The translations under genes were made by a program, and so were the position numbers. Shown piece by piece: positions 1 through 8,204 of a DNA stretch of 64,000 bases. Position 1 is the stretch's first letter; each line of letters begins with the position of its first letter. Source of the DNA: JADJPL01 sp040382095 (lineage in GTDB: Bacteria > Bacteroidota > Bacteroidia > Chitinophagales > Saprospiraceae); NCBI GenBank assembly GCA_040382095.1, contig JBEIGB010000001.1, forward strand, positions 76,727 to 140,726, written 5' to 3'. Below the pieces are notes generated by a model. It saw only the letters and a program-made list of their open reading frames with translations, did not search any database and was not told where the DNA came from.

Positions 1-491
1 ATAACCACTTCATCCAGCATTTAGAGTATAAGCTGGAAAATGTCTCTTTTGTCCGGGTAGATGCAGATACTCCCGATCATCTGATCCAAAAAGATGAACA
101 ACGGGAGTCGGTCCTGAGCGAATCCGATCTCAAAAAGGTCGAAGAAATATTTACAGGTGTCCTCTCCTCTGCAGATGCTATGTTGTCAACGAAAGCACTC
201 TCGCCGGAAGCAGCACCTGTACTTATCACCCGACCGGAGTTCATGCGCCGGATGAAAGAAATGCAGGCGTTTCAGGGAATGCAAGGCAGTGGTTTTCCGG
301 ATTCTTACAATGTGGTAGTCAATACCAATCACCCCTTGATTTGCGGGAAGTTGCTGAAGACGGAAGGCGCAGACACCCAAAAAGAAATGGCTGCCTTTTT
401 GCTTCAACTTGCACTGCTTCAGCAAGGTATGCTAAAGGGTGAAGCATTGTCTGCGTTTACAAAGAAAAGCCTTTCTCTGATTATGGAATAA
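1..491 (+). CDS. htpG: Molecular chaperone HtpG (Hsp90), C-terminal part only
   Basis: Cytosolic ATP-dependent Hsp90 chaperone, truncated by the window start. The frame is open from base 3 and ends in TAA at 489-491, giving about 162 residues. They match the HtpG C-terminal dimerisation region: an acidic stretch (DLKKVEEIFTGVL), a Met-rich segment (RRMKEMQAFQGMQG), then NVVVNTNHPLI and a Leu/Gln-rich helix before the stop. The middle-domain and dimerisation features are known from the family; the N-terminal ATPase lies outside the window. Only the last 103 residues follow an internal ATG at 180, which is not the real start. A palindromic element and a convergent lipoprotein gene follow. Confidence 0.9.
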   Translation, partial: NHFIQHLEYKLENVSFVRVDADTPDHLIQKDEQRESVLSESDLKKVEEIFTGVLSSADAMLSTKALSPEAAPVLITRPEFMRRMKEMQAFQGMQGSGFPDSYNVVVNTNHPLICGKLLKTEGADTQKEMAAFLLQLALLQQGMLKGEALSAFTKKSLSLIME

Positions 492-543
492 TGTTTTTTG
501 GGACTGCAAATAAACGCATCGCCGTGTGGCGTTTGTGTAAAAG

Positions 544-621
544 ATTGGGGTTGTGTAAAAAGGAATTTTTGTAACTGGCGCTGCCAAATGACAGTGTCGG
601 GACTTTTTACACAACCCCAAT
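544..621. repeat. Palindromic element A with perfect 19-bp terminal inverted repeats
   Basis: Left arm ATTGGGGTTGTGTAAAAAG (544-562) and right arm CTTTTTACACAACCCCAAT (603-621) are exact reverse complements around a 40-nt centre. It lies between two convergent genes. The arm core GGTTGTGTAAAAAG recurs near 44.2 kb and 59.8 kb. It contains no ORF. It may act as a bidirectional transcript end or be a miniature mobile element. Confidence 0.8.
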
Positions 622-686
622 AAAACTTCCCGCAGGTATGGCAAAGGTTTTTCTTTTTACATACCCCCTATTGTCGGATACCTGAT

Positions 687-1781
687 TTATGGGATCCGTG
701 TCGTGTGAATGACATGGTCAATTTGCTGGATAAAATTGCGTTTATCTTCACCGGGCGCATGTAAAAAGCCCATGATAAAAATCAAATCGTTTGTTTTGGG
801 GTTGAGGATGAGATAGCTTACAAAAGCACCGCCCATATAGTCGTTCACAATTTCCCATATCCCGCGGGCCTCCAGTGCGTACAGATTTTTAAACCGTATG
901 GGGTTGACGTACATAGGCAGGTCAACGTCATTGATTTTCATATAAGTATTATCGAGCTGGGTCGAGACATATTTTTTTCCAATTGCTTCCTGGATTGCCT
1001 TGATGCCTTCGCGCGAAAGTTGTTCCTTGCGCTGATAAGGGATCTTGCTCAGGATGATATTGGAAGAAGTTTCCTCGGTTTCCCTGCGTAGCCACATGAT
1101 TTCCTCATCGTTGAGCGCTTGTACATACCCTTTGGGGATGCGTATATCTACGCCTATTTTATTGCGGACGTTTTGCTCTATTTTTTCGCTTCGGCCTTCA
1201 AAAAATACGGTAGCATCCATTTGCCTGTAGTCATTTTCCCGTACTTTTTTGAGAATAGCGGGGAAGTTGTCTTTTAAATTTTCAACTAATTCCTGTCGGT
1301 TCCGGGCAAACTGGAAGATCAGCATCTGGCCTTTGGCCCATTTATCTTTGCCAACTACGATATTATTCTTGGGGTTGAGCTTGATTTGGGTCATATTTTG
1401 TTCCCCGGCGAGGAATTTCATCATTTTTGCTGCCTGGGAATTATTATCGCTGAGGTCACAGGCAAAAAGATAGGTGCGCATTTGCTTTCTGAGCTGATCT
1501 TCTTCAAGGTCTTCAGGACTGAAATATTTGATTTCGAGGATGGGTTCAGGTTGGGGAAGGATGGGAAACGGCCCGGAGTAATAATAAAGAATGGAATCCC
1601 CGATTGGACTTTCCCAAATTTCTTTATCGGTGACGACTACCAGGTCATTAACTTTTCCAAAGGCGTTCGGTGTAGAACGCAGCCCTCCCGGCGCATCGCC
1701 AGTACAATTTGTAAGGATTAACGGCAGCAGAAAAGAGATACAGGTGGAGAAATACCTGTAGAAAGCATCAGAAACGGACAT
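687..1781 (-). CDS. DUF4837 family lipoprotein
   Basis: 364 residues, start ATG at 1781. The N-terminus has a hydrophobic stretch ending in LTNC (Cys26), so it is probably a lipoprotein. The mature start (NAFGKVNDLVVVTDKEIW, then GDSILYYY and LPQPEP) is the signature of DUF4837, a family of unknown function found in Bacteroidota. The residues after that are mixed alpha/beta without repeats or catalytic motifs I can name. It lies about 380 bp downstream of the moxR gene on the same strand. No biochemical role is known to me; an envelope location is inferred from the lipobox. Confidence 0.8.
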   Translation of the reverse strand: MSVSDAFYRYFSTCISFLLPLILTNCTGDAPGGLRSTPNAFGKVNDLVVVTDKEIWESPIGDSILYYYSGPFPILPQPEPILEIKYFSPEDLEEDQLRKQMRTYLFACDLSDNNSQAAKMMKFLAGEQNMTQIKLNPKNNIVVGKDKWAKGQMLIFQFARNRQELVENLKDNFPAILKKVRENDYRQMDATVFFEGRSEKIEQNVRNKIGVDIRIPKGYVQALNDEEIMWLRRETEETSSNIILSKIPYQRKEQLSREGIKAIQEAIGKKYVSTQLDNTYMKINDVDLPMYVNPIRFKNLYALEARGIWEIVNDYMGGAFVSYLILNPKTNDLIFIMGFLHAPGEDKRNFIQQIDHVIHTTRIP

Positions 1782-2159
1782 TGCTTTTGTTTTTATTACT
1801 GGAATGTACTAAGGTGCTGTTGTGCCAGGGTTTTTTCCTGCACAGTTGCAATAGGAAGATGCAGGATTCTTGAGATTTGGCGTGAATGAGCCATCCGAAA
1901 CATACTTTTGTTACGATCGGACCACTGCAGGATGGAAACAACCTCTTTCGCCTGTGCTATACCTTTTTCATGAGCGTAGCGGGGCGATGATCTTTTGAAA
2001 AGCCTTCGTAAGGAAAAAAACAGCCCATTTTCTACTATGCAGACCCGTGGCAGCGAGAGCCAGTGTTTGATTGGCAGAACTGGCTTAGTGCGACAGGCGG
2101 GCTGCAGTATATTTTCATCACCGGTTACCACGGGTACTTTACGCCCGGGGTGCAGGAAA
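1782..2159. other. Intergenic spacer between moxR and the DUF4837 gene, no recognised gene
   Basis: A minus-strand frame that begins inside moxR in another phase stays open through this spacer to a stop at 1796, leaving about 121 codons outside moxR. The product is basic (for example SLRRLFKRSSPRYAHEKG) and has no motif I recognise, no clear start codon of its own and no leader. It could be a decayed gene remnant or chance. No hairpin or promoter is convincing. Confidence 0.4.
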
Positions 2160-3122
2160 TTAAAGCAGGCCTTCGATGATATTTTCTTCAGAAATACCTT
2201 CCGCTTCTGCTTTATAATTACGGACGATCCGGTGCCGGAGGACGTACTTGGCGATGGCCTGGACATCTTCGACATCAGGGGAGTATTTTCCCTTAATAGC
2301 GGCATGGCATTTTGCACCTAGCACGAGGAACTGGGATGCCCGGGGTCCTGCCCCCCAGGAGAGGTAGTTGTTGACATTTGCAGGTGCCATCGGCGTATTG
2401 GGCCGGGTTTTTGTCACCAGGCTGACGGCATAGCTCAGGACATTATCAGAAACAGGTATTTTTCGGATTAATTGCTGGAAAAACAAAATCTGGTCACCAG
2501 TTACGACGTGCTGTAATTCAATGGACTGAATCGCAGTGGTACTTTTTACGATTTCGAGTTCTTCCTCATAAGAGGGGTATCCTAATGGGATATTGAACAT
2601 AAAGCGGTCGAGCTGTGCTTCGGGCAGGGGATAGGTACCTTCTTGTTCGATTGGGTTTTGGGTAGCCAATACGAAGAAGGGCTTGGGCAGAAGGTGGCGA
2701 ATACCGCTTACGGTGACAGATTTTTCCTGCATAGCTTCCAGCAAAGCTGCCTGGGTTTTGGGAGGGGTCCGGTTGATTTCATCAGCGAGGACGATATTGG
2801 CGAACAACGGCCCTTTATTGAAACGGAAGTGCCGATCTTCATCCAGGATTTCCGATCCGGTAATATCTGATGGCATCAGGTCGGGCGTGAACTGGATGCG
2901 TTTGAAGTCAAGGTCGAGTACATCGGCGATGGTACTGACCAGGAGGGTTTTGGCAAGGCCGGGTACACCCACCAACAAGCTATGTCCATTGCTGAATAAT
3001 GCGATGATCACGCCTTTTACGACTTCGTCCTGTCCTACGATAACTTTGCCGATTTCTTTTTTCAGCTCGAGGTAGGCGTTGGCTAGTGCATCAACTGCCT
3101 CTACGTCGGATTTAAATTGCAT
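2160..3122 (-). CDS. MoxR family AAA+ ATPase
   Basis: 320-residue cytosolic AAA+ ATPase of the MoxR class, thought to act as a chaperone that matures or inserts metal centres, often beside VWA-domain proteins. Walker A is GVPGLAKT (residues 52-59), Walker B is IVLADEINR (110-118), followed by sensor 1 (FVLATQNPIEQEGTYPLPEAQLDRF region) and a C-terminal lid. Length and motifs fit the family. No DUF58 or VWA partner lies downstream, which is the usual arrangement; the next gene in the same direction is DUF4837. A possible -7 box (TAATTTTG on the minus strand) lies 40 bp upstream of the start. Confidence 0.92.
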   Translation of the reverse strand: MQFKSDVEAVDALANAYLELKKEIGKVIVGQDEVVKGVIIALFSNGHSLLVGVPGLAKTLLVSTIADVLDLDFKRIQFTPDLMPSDITGSEILDEDRHFRFNKGPLFANIVLADEINRTPPKTQAALLEAMQEKSVTVSGIRHLLPKPFFVLATQNPIEQEGTYPLPEAQLDRFMFNIPLGYPSYEEELEIVKSTTAIQSIELQHVVTGDQILFFQQLIRKIPVSDNVLSYAVSLVTKTRPNTPMAPANVNNYLSWGAGPRASQFLVLGAKCHAAIKGKYSPDVEDVQAIAKYVLRHRIVRNYKAEAEGISEENIIEGLL

Positions 3123-3161
3123 AATTTGGATCTGTTGTGTGTCCTATAACTCGAAGGACTA

Positions 3162-3169
3162 CAAAATTA
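3162..3169 (-). promoter_or_regulatory. Possible -7 box upstream of moxR
   Basis: The minus strand reads TAATTTTG, matching the Bacteroidota -7 consensus TAnnTTTG, 40 bp before the moxR ATG. No good -33 TTG lies at the usual distance, so support is partial. Confidence 0.3.
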
Positions 3170-3231
3170 CGAAAATACAATGTGGAAACGAACGAATGCT
3201 TTTCTTTGTTTTCGATGAGCGATAAAAATGG

Positions 3232-3882
3232 CTAAGGGCATGGCCACCGCATGTCGCTAATTGGATATGCAGCTTTGGTAAAAGAAAAATGCCACCACTC
3301 CGTTCTTGTTGTACGGAATCCCTTTGCGATCATTGCCTGCTGTAGGGTTTTTCTGTTTTCGAGTACTTTTTCCGGTAAATTGGTATAATCAATATATGCT
3401 TCCTGTCCAAAAAAGTCATAGGGGGTGCCCATATCGAGTTCCCGGCCGTGTAGGTCCACGAGGGTCAGGTCAATAGCGGAGCCCCGGTTGTGCATTGAGC
3501 CTTTTCTGGGGTCGGCCACATATTGCGGGTTAGGGACTTTTTTCCAGAGCGCCCATTGCACAGACTGGGGGCGATAGCAATCGTAGAGTTTCAGGCCCAG
3601 ACCTTTTTTGCGCAATTCCCTGTGAACTTCGGCGAGTGCTCTTGCTACGGCGGGTCTTAGGAAGCAGCGTGGGCAGTCGTACATTTGTGCCCCTACAAAG
3701 TTGTTTTTAGTAGCATAACGGAGGTCCAGCAGGATATTGGCTTCTATACGGGTAATTTCGAGCCATTGGGAAGTATCGGTATGCAGTTGTGCGACAGGCT
3801 TTGGCTGGTAAGGAGTTGTCGCTTGAAGATTAGCGGCGAGGAATAAAGTATAAGTACTTGCTAAAATGGAAAAAATCAACAT
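3232..3882 (-). CDS. ddpX: D-alanyl-D-alanine dipeptidase (VanX/DdpX family, M15D)
   Basis: 216 residues with an N-terminal signal-like hydrophobic segment (about residues 2-20), so likely periplasmic. It carries the zinc signature SMHNRGSAID (His131, Asp138) and the C-terminal EWWHF (Glu195, His198), plus the conserved Arg in DCYRP (Arg104). These match VanX/DdpX enzymes, which hydrolyse D-Ala-D-Ala. Outside vancomycin clusters such enzymes are thought to recycle peptidoglycan D-Ala-D-Ala as a nutrient. There is no vanH, vanA or vanRS gene nearby, so a resistance role is not supported. It stands alone, divergent from the glycosyltransferase gene. Confidence 0.9.
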   Translation of the reverse strand: MLIFSILASTYTLFLAANLQATTPYQPKPVAQLHTDTSQWLEITRIEANILLDLRYATKNNFVGAQMYDCPRCFLRPAVARALAEVHRELRKKGLGLKLYDCYRPQSVQWALWKKVPNPQYVADPRKGSMHNRGSAIDLTLVDLHGRELDMGTPYDFFGQEAYIDYTNLPEKVLENRKTLQQAMIAKGFRTTRTEWWHFSFTKAAYPISDMRWPCP

Positions 3883-3960
3883 GGCGGCTTTAGATTTTTG
3901 TATTTGCGTTTGATTTTTAAAATCTGTCTGTAATTCTGCCCATTCCTTTGATTCGTGTAA

Positions 3961-3968
3961 TACCTTTG
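3961..3968 (+). promoter_or_regulatory. Possible -7 box before the GT39 gene
   Basis: TACCTTTG matches TAnnTTTG. It overlaps the most upstream GTG of the open frame, which argues that translation starts further downstream (for example GTG at 4010). The -33 element is weak. Confidence 0.4.
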
Positions 3969-5596
3969 TGTATTTAGTGATCTATATCAAGATTTTGACG
4001 ATTCTACCAGTGCATCAACGATTTTTTTCGAATACTTTATGGGTCATATTGGCTTGTCTGCTGCTCCTGCCTGCACTCCTGATCAATTTAGGGCTCATGA
4101 CATTTATTGACGACGAAGCAATACGTGCTTTAGTCGCTTTAGAGATGAAATGGTCAGGAAATTTTATTACCCCGACGTTGCATGGGGAGTATTACTACAA
4201 CAAACCACCGCTCTTTAACTGGATTTTGTTGGTTTTTTTTGAATTATCCGGAAGAGTTGATGAATTCACGGCGAGAATACCTACCGTGCTGGCTTTACTT
4301 GGATATGCGGCTTCGGTATTTTTTGTTTTTCGCCGGCATTATGGGTCTGGACAAGCCGTGCTAGCTGCTTTTATGCTGATTACTTGTGGGCGGGTGCTTT
4401 TCTGGGATGCGATGCTTGCGTTGATTGATTGTACGTTTAGTTGGGTCATTTTTGGTATGTTTATGACGGTTTACCATTTTTTTGAAAAAGGGAAATGGAC
4501 GGTTTTGTTTTTGGGTGCATATCTGCTGGGGGCGATCGGTTTTTTATTGAAAGGGCTTCCTGCGGTAGTTTTTCTCGGTTTGACGCTTTCCGGATACTTT
4601 CTTTTCCGAGGGGCTTTGAGCAGACTATTGAGTTGGCAGCATATATTGGGAATTTTGGTTTTTACAGGGGTTGTTGGTACCTATTATAGCTTTTACCTGC
4701 AATTTAATGCACTTGATACAGTATTTCAAACGCTGTTTTCTGAATCTTCCAAGCGGACTGTGGTAAATTATGGTTTGGGCAGGACGGTCATGCACGTATT
4801 CACTTTTCCTTTTGAGATGGTCTATCATTTTTTTCCATGGTCGTTGATGGCAATTTTCGTCCTTGACCGGGAGGTTTGGAGCAGGATTCGCAGGCATCCT
4901 TTTACCGCGTGTTTAGCGGTTATTTTTTTAAGCAATATTTGGGTGTACTGGATTTCTCCTGAAGTTTATCCCCGTTATCTGTTGATGTTTGTACCATTGG
5001 TTTTTGGTATTTTTCTCGACCTGCGTACCTGGCATTCGGAACGGGGAACGATACATACCCGGATTTTTCTGGGGATATTGGTTGCGATGGCTGCGAGTTT
5101 TTTTATAGCTGCTTTTTTGCCTTTCTTTTTAGGCAGGCTGCAAATCGTTCCGAATTGGCCGTTGAAGAGTATTTTTCTTGGTATTGCGTCGGGTTTGGCT
5201 TTTTGGAAGATGACAAGGAACGTTTCGGTTTGGGGTGTGCCAATGGCAATTATTGTACTGCTATTGTTTCGGATCGGTTTCAACTGGTTTGTACTACCTG
5301 ATCGGAATGCACATGACTTTGGTAAACTTTGCCGGGAAACTTCCCTTTTAGCAGGGAAGGCATATCGGGACGAGCGTATGCTGGTATATAAAAAAACGGA
5401 TATGCAGCCTACCAATTCTTTTTATCTTACCATTGCAAGGGGTTCGGTTATCCCAAGGGATTTAGTGGGAAGCGATACTTCTGCATTGTATATTATTGAT
5501 CCAAATGACTATCCTGACATTGGAGTGCGGAAGGTCTCGGAGATTAAGGTAAGGCATGGGGCATTGACTTACGATATCGGTCCTTTATCTGAGTAA
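3968..5596 (+). CDS. ArnT/PMT-like family 39 membrane glycosyltransferase
   Basis: Up to 542 residues; about ten or more hydrophobic segments. After the first membrane helix comes the GT39 signature: acidic pair FIDDEAIRALVALEMKWSG, then NFITPTLHGEYYYNKPPLFNW, matching the (D)DE..Y..A..M..sg.w..P...g..y..KPPL pattern that forms the active site in ArnT-type enzymes. These transfer sugars from polyisoprenyl-phosphate donors to lipids or proteins on the outer face of the inner membrane. The acceptor cannot be read from sequence. Start is uncertain: GTG 3968 overlaps a promoter-like box, and GTG 4010 keeps the first helix. A DPM1-type GT2 follows after 60 bp and could supply the lipid-linked donor. 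Confidence 0.85.
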   Translation: MYLVIYIKILTILPVHQRFFSNTLWVILACLLLLPALLINLGLMTFIDDEAIRALVALEMKWSGNFITPTLHGEYYYNKPPLFNWILLVFFELSGRVDEFTARIPTVLALLGYAASVFFVFRRHYGSGQAVLAAFMLITCGRVLFWDAMLALIDCTFSWVIFGMFMTVYHFFEKGKWTVLFLGAYLLGAIGFLLKGLPAVVFLGLTLSGYFLFRGALSRLLSWQHILGILVFTGVVGTYYSFYLQFNALDTVFQTLFSESSKRTVVNYGLGRTVMHVFTFPFEMVYHFFPWSLMAIFVLDREVWSRIRRHPFTACLAVIFLSNIWVYWISPEVYPRYLLMFVPLVFGIFLDLRTWHSERGTIHTRIFLGILVAMAASFFIAAFLPFFLGRLQIVPNWPLKSIFLGIASGLAFWKMTRNVSVWGVPMAIIVLLLFRIGFNWFVLPDRNAHDFGKLCRETSLLAGKAYRDERMLVYKKTDMQPTNSFYLTIARGSVIPRDLVGSDTSALYIIDPNDYPDIGVRKVSEIKVRHGALTYDIGPLSE

Positions 5597-5646
5597 TCTG
5601 CTCTAAGTAGGTGGTGTAGTGAAAGGAGTTTTGAAGAAGAATTAAA

Positions 5647-5654
5647 AAGGAGGT
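5647..5654 (+). promoter_or_regulatory. Strong Shine-Dalgarno sequence before the GT2 gene
   Basis: AAGGAGGT lies only three bases before the ATG at 5657 (GGAGG-TGT-ATG). It is a near-full complement of the 16S tail. Bacteroidota rarely use such sites, because their ribosomes sequester the anti-Shine-Dalgarno tail, so its presence is unusual. Confidence 0.55.
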
Positions 5655-5656
5655 GT

Positions 5657-6604
5657 ATGCTACACAAATTGTCTGTAGTGGTTACGGTGTTTAATGAGGA
5701 GGAGAATGTACGCCCATTGGTCGGGCAGATAACATCTGCGCTTAAAGATCTGGATTACGAAATGATTTTTGTGGATGATGGTTCTACCGATGGCACCGTG
5801 CGGGTATTAAAGGCGGTTGCGCACCCGCGCCTAAAGATTATTGAGTTCAAAAGGAACTATGGTCAGAGTCTGGCATTGATGGCAGGTATTGACCATGCGA
5901 TGGGTAGTTACATCGTAACGATGGACGGTGATTTGCAAAACGATCCTTCGGATATTCCTATGATGCTTAGCGTGTGTGAGAAAGGAGAATGGGATATGGT
6001 AGCCGGAAACAGGGCGGATCGTCAGGATGGTTTTTTTCTGCGCAAGGTACCAAGCCGGGTTGCGAATTATATTATCCGAAATGCGTCCGGTGTTAATCTT
6101 AAGGATTATGGGTGTGCCCTCAAAGTAATCCGGGCTGATTTGGCCAAAGATCTTGGTATTTATGGTGAGCTGCACCGTTTCATCCCTGTTTTGGCATCCC
6201 TGGAAGGCGGAAAAATTACTCAGGTTGATGTAAAGCATCATGCGCGTCAATTTGGCCAGTCAAAATATGGCCTTGGTCGAACCTTAAAAGTTGTGAGTGA
6301 TTTGCTGTTGATGCTTTTCTTCAAAAAGTACCTTAAGCGTCCTATGCATTTGTTTGGCAATATTGGACTTTTGCTGTTTTTCAGCGGCTTGATGATTAAT
6401 GTCTATTTACTTTGCCTGAAATTATTGGGTAATGATATCTGGGGTAGGCCTTTACTCATTCTGGGGCTGCTGCTGTTGTTAAGTGGTATTCAGTTTATCA
6501 CAATTGGTATTACCGTGGAGATACAGGTCCGTACGTATTTCGAGTCCCAACACAAGAAGCCATATAAAGTAAAGCGGGTAATGACTTTTCCCGATCCGGA
6601 ATAG
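5657..6604 (+). CDS. GT2 glycosyltransferase, DPM1/ArnC-like, with two C-terminal membrane helices
   Basis: 315 residues. The GT-A domain starts SVVVTVFNEEENV, has VDDGSTDGT (Asp40-Asp41) and the metal-binding TMDGDLQND (Asp90, Asp92), then the SKYGLGRT motif typical of polyisoprenyl-phosphate glycosyltransferases (about 202-209). Two membrane helices follow (about 231-255 and 262-286). This architecture matches ArnC, GtrB and bactoprenol glucosyltransferases, which load a sugar from a nucleotide donor onto undecaprenyl phosphate in the cytosol. The GT39 gene just upstream would use such a donor. The sugar is unknown. Confidence 0.9.
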   Translation: MLHKLSVVVTVFNEEENVRPLVGQITSALKDLDYEMIFVDDGSTDGTVRVLKAVAHPRLKIIEFKRNYGQSLALMAGIDHAMGSYIVTMDGDLQNDPSDIPMMLSVCEKGEWDMVAGNRADRQDGFFLRKVPSRVANYIIRNASGVNLKDYGCALKVIRADLAKDLGIYGELHRFIPVLASLEGGKITQVDVKHHARQFGQSKYGLGRTLKVVSDLLLMLFFKKYLKRPMHLFGNIGLLLFFSGLMINVYLLCLKLLGNDIWGRPLLILGLLLLLSGIQFITIGITVEIQVRTYFESQHKKPYKVKRVMTFPDPE

Positions 6605-6666
6605 ATTGTGTCGGATTACTGTGAGGAGCGTTTTGTATCAGTTTTTTTTCGCGATAAAGTTATCTT

Positions 6667-7998
6667 ATGGCCCGATATGTAAACTTTCAGAAAGGGTTAT
6701 CGAGTGTATTTTTCTGGTCTATTATTTCGGCCGCATTTATCGGGCCGGGCACGGTAACGACAACTTCCAGAGCGGGTGCTTTATTTGAAGGAGATCTACT
6801 TTGGGCATTGACTTTTTCAACACTGGCCACGATAATATTACAGGAAACTTCTGCACGTCTGAGTATTGCTTCAGGGAGGAACCTTGGGGCGATTATTGCA
6901 TTGCAGATGCAGGATAAGCGCGGTGCTGCCAGGCTGCTCTACTTTATATTCGGGGCATTGGTTTTTGGATGTGCCGCATACGAAGCGGGGAATCTGTTGG
7001 GCGCAGTTGCAGGCCTTGCGTTGTTTCTACCTATTCCCGGGCCATTGCTTACACTTATTTTAGGCGTTTTGTGTGCAATATTGTTGTGGATTGGCAGCCT
7101 CCGGCAAATCGCGCGTTTTATGGGGGCATTGGTGGCTGCGATGGGTATTGCGTTTGCTTTTTCGGCAGTTTATACACCGATTGGAGGGAGTGAGATACTC
7201 TTACATACATTTTTGCCATCTATCCCGTCAGGTTCGGAATTACTGATTATCGGGCTGGTCGGTACGACGATCGTCCCGTACAATTTATTTTTGGGGTCTG
7301 GCATTGGATATGGGCAGAAGATATGGGAGATGCGGTGGGGGATCGCCATAGCGGTGACAATTGGGGGGTTGATTTCCGGGGCTATTCTGTTGGTCGGTAC
7401 CCAGATTTCCGGGGATTATTCTTATGAAAGTGTAGCTAATGCCCTTGAGCTGCACTTTGGTTTTTTTGGAAAATGGTTGTTTGGCCTTGGTCTTTTTGCT
7501 GCTGGTTTTAGCTCGGCAATAACTGCACCACTGGCTGCTGCTATTGCGGGCCAGAGCCTGTTTGGCCATGGGCCGGGTCGGGAAAGTGGGAGTGGTTGGG
7601 AGGTTTCTTCAAAAAAATTCCGAATGGTATGGGGTGGGGTACTTGCGGTCGGCATGGTTTTTGGCGTGCTGGATTTCAAACCAATTCCTGTAATCATTAT
7701 GGCGCAGGCCTTAAATGGATTGTTGTTGCCTATGATGGCCACGTTCCTGCTTTTGGCAGCAAATGACCGGGCGTTACTTGGGGATTATGCAAATGGCACT
7801 TACGCCAATTTGCTTACCATCATCATTGTCGGGATTGCAGTTTTCCTCGGATTGCACAACATCCTGCTGGCGATTGATAAAGTATTGGGAATATTTGGGC
7901 AGAATCCCCAATGGCCTTTGGTTATCAATACATTGATAACGGGAGCGGTTGTCTTTATTCTGGCTTTGCGCATATTTCGGCCTGGCAGGGCTGATTAG
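6667..7998 (+). CDS. Nramp-like metal-ion transporter, divergent metal-site residues
   Basis: 443 residues, about eleven membrane helices, Nramp/SLC11 fold by pattern: helix 1 region SAAFIGPGTVTTTSRAG, then an amphipathic segment (LLWALTF...LQETSARLSIASGRNLG) matching the family. In classical MntH/Nramp the first helix carries DPGN and helix six carries A-x-x-M-P-H. Here they read GPGT (residues 26-29) and T-T-I-V-P-Y (200-205), so the Asp, Asn and Met metal ligands and the His are all replaced. I recall a Bacteroidota subgroup with a GPGTVTT first helix; its substrate is not established to my knowledge. Mn/Fe transport should not be assumed. The gene follows the GT2 gene by 62 bp. Confidence 0.8.
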   Translation: MARYVNFQKGLSSVFFWSIISAAFIGPGTVTTTSRAGALFEGDLLWALTFSTLATIILQETSARLSIASGRNLGAIIALQMQDKRGAARLLYFIFGALVFGCAAYEAGNLLGAVAGLALFLPIPGPLLTLILGVLCAILLWIGSLRQIARFMGALVAAMGIAFAFSAVYTPIGGSEILLHTFLPSIPSGSELLIIGLVGTTIVPYNLFLGSGIGYGQKIWEMRWGIAIAVTIGGLISGAILLVGTQISGDYSYESVANALELHFGFFGKWLFGLGLFAAGFSSAITAPLAAAIAGQSLFGHGPGRESGSGWEVSSKKFRMVWGGVLAVGMVFGVLDFKPIPVIIMAQALNGLLLPMMATFLLLAANDRALLGDYANGTYANLLTIIIVGIAVFLGLHNILLAIDKVLGIFGQNPQWPLVINTLITGAVVFILALRIFRPGRAD

Positions 7999-8120
7999 AC
8001 TTTTGGGGCGATGTTATGTTATGATGCCCCACCATAAATTGATTTAATTGACGCTGTCCGGTAAGTCATTTTCAAACATCCCGACCAGCAGAATATGCTG
8101 CTGCTAAAGGGAGGGGGATA

Positions 8121-8191
8121 GACTTATGAGCAGGCTTTTTTAAACTATTCGGTAGCGCAAGCGACCAGAGAACAGTTTAAAAAAGCCTGCT
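8121..8191. repeat. Palindromic element B, perfect 18-bp inverted repeat
   Basis: AGCAGGCTTTTTTAAACT (8129-8146) and AGTTTAAAAAAGCCTGCT (8174-8191) are exact reverse complements around 27 nt. The run order (GC then T's, loop, A's then GC) is opposite to a normal intrinsic terminator. The flanking GACTTATGAG (8121-8130) matches the arm of element E near 56.6 kb, linking it to that family. It lies between convergent genes. Confidence 0.7.
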
Positions 8192-8204
8192 ATATTACAG
8201 TTAA

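Noticed and set aside
1796..2317. 173-codon minus-strand frame overlapping the moxR 3' end
   Set aside because: Half lies inside moxR in another phase; the rest has no known motif or good start. Kept only as a note in the spacer entry.
3232..3882. Vancomycin resistance VanX
   Set aside because: No vanH, vanA or regulators nearby; a stand-alone DdpX-type recycling enzyme is more likely.
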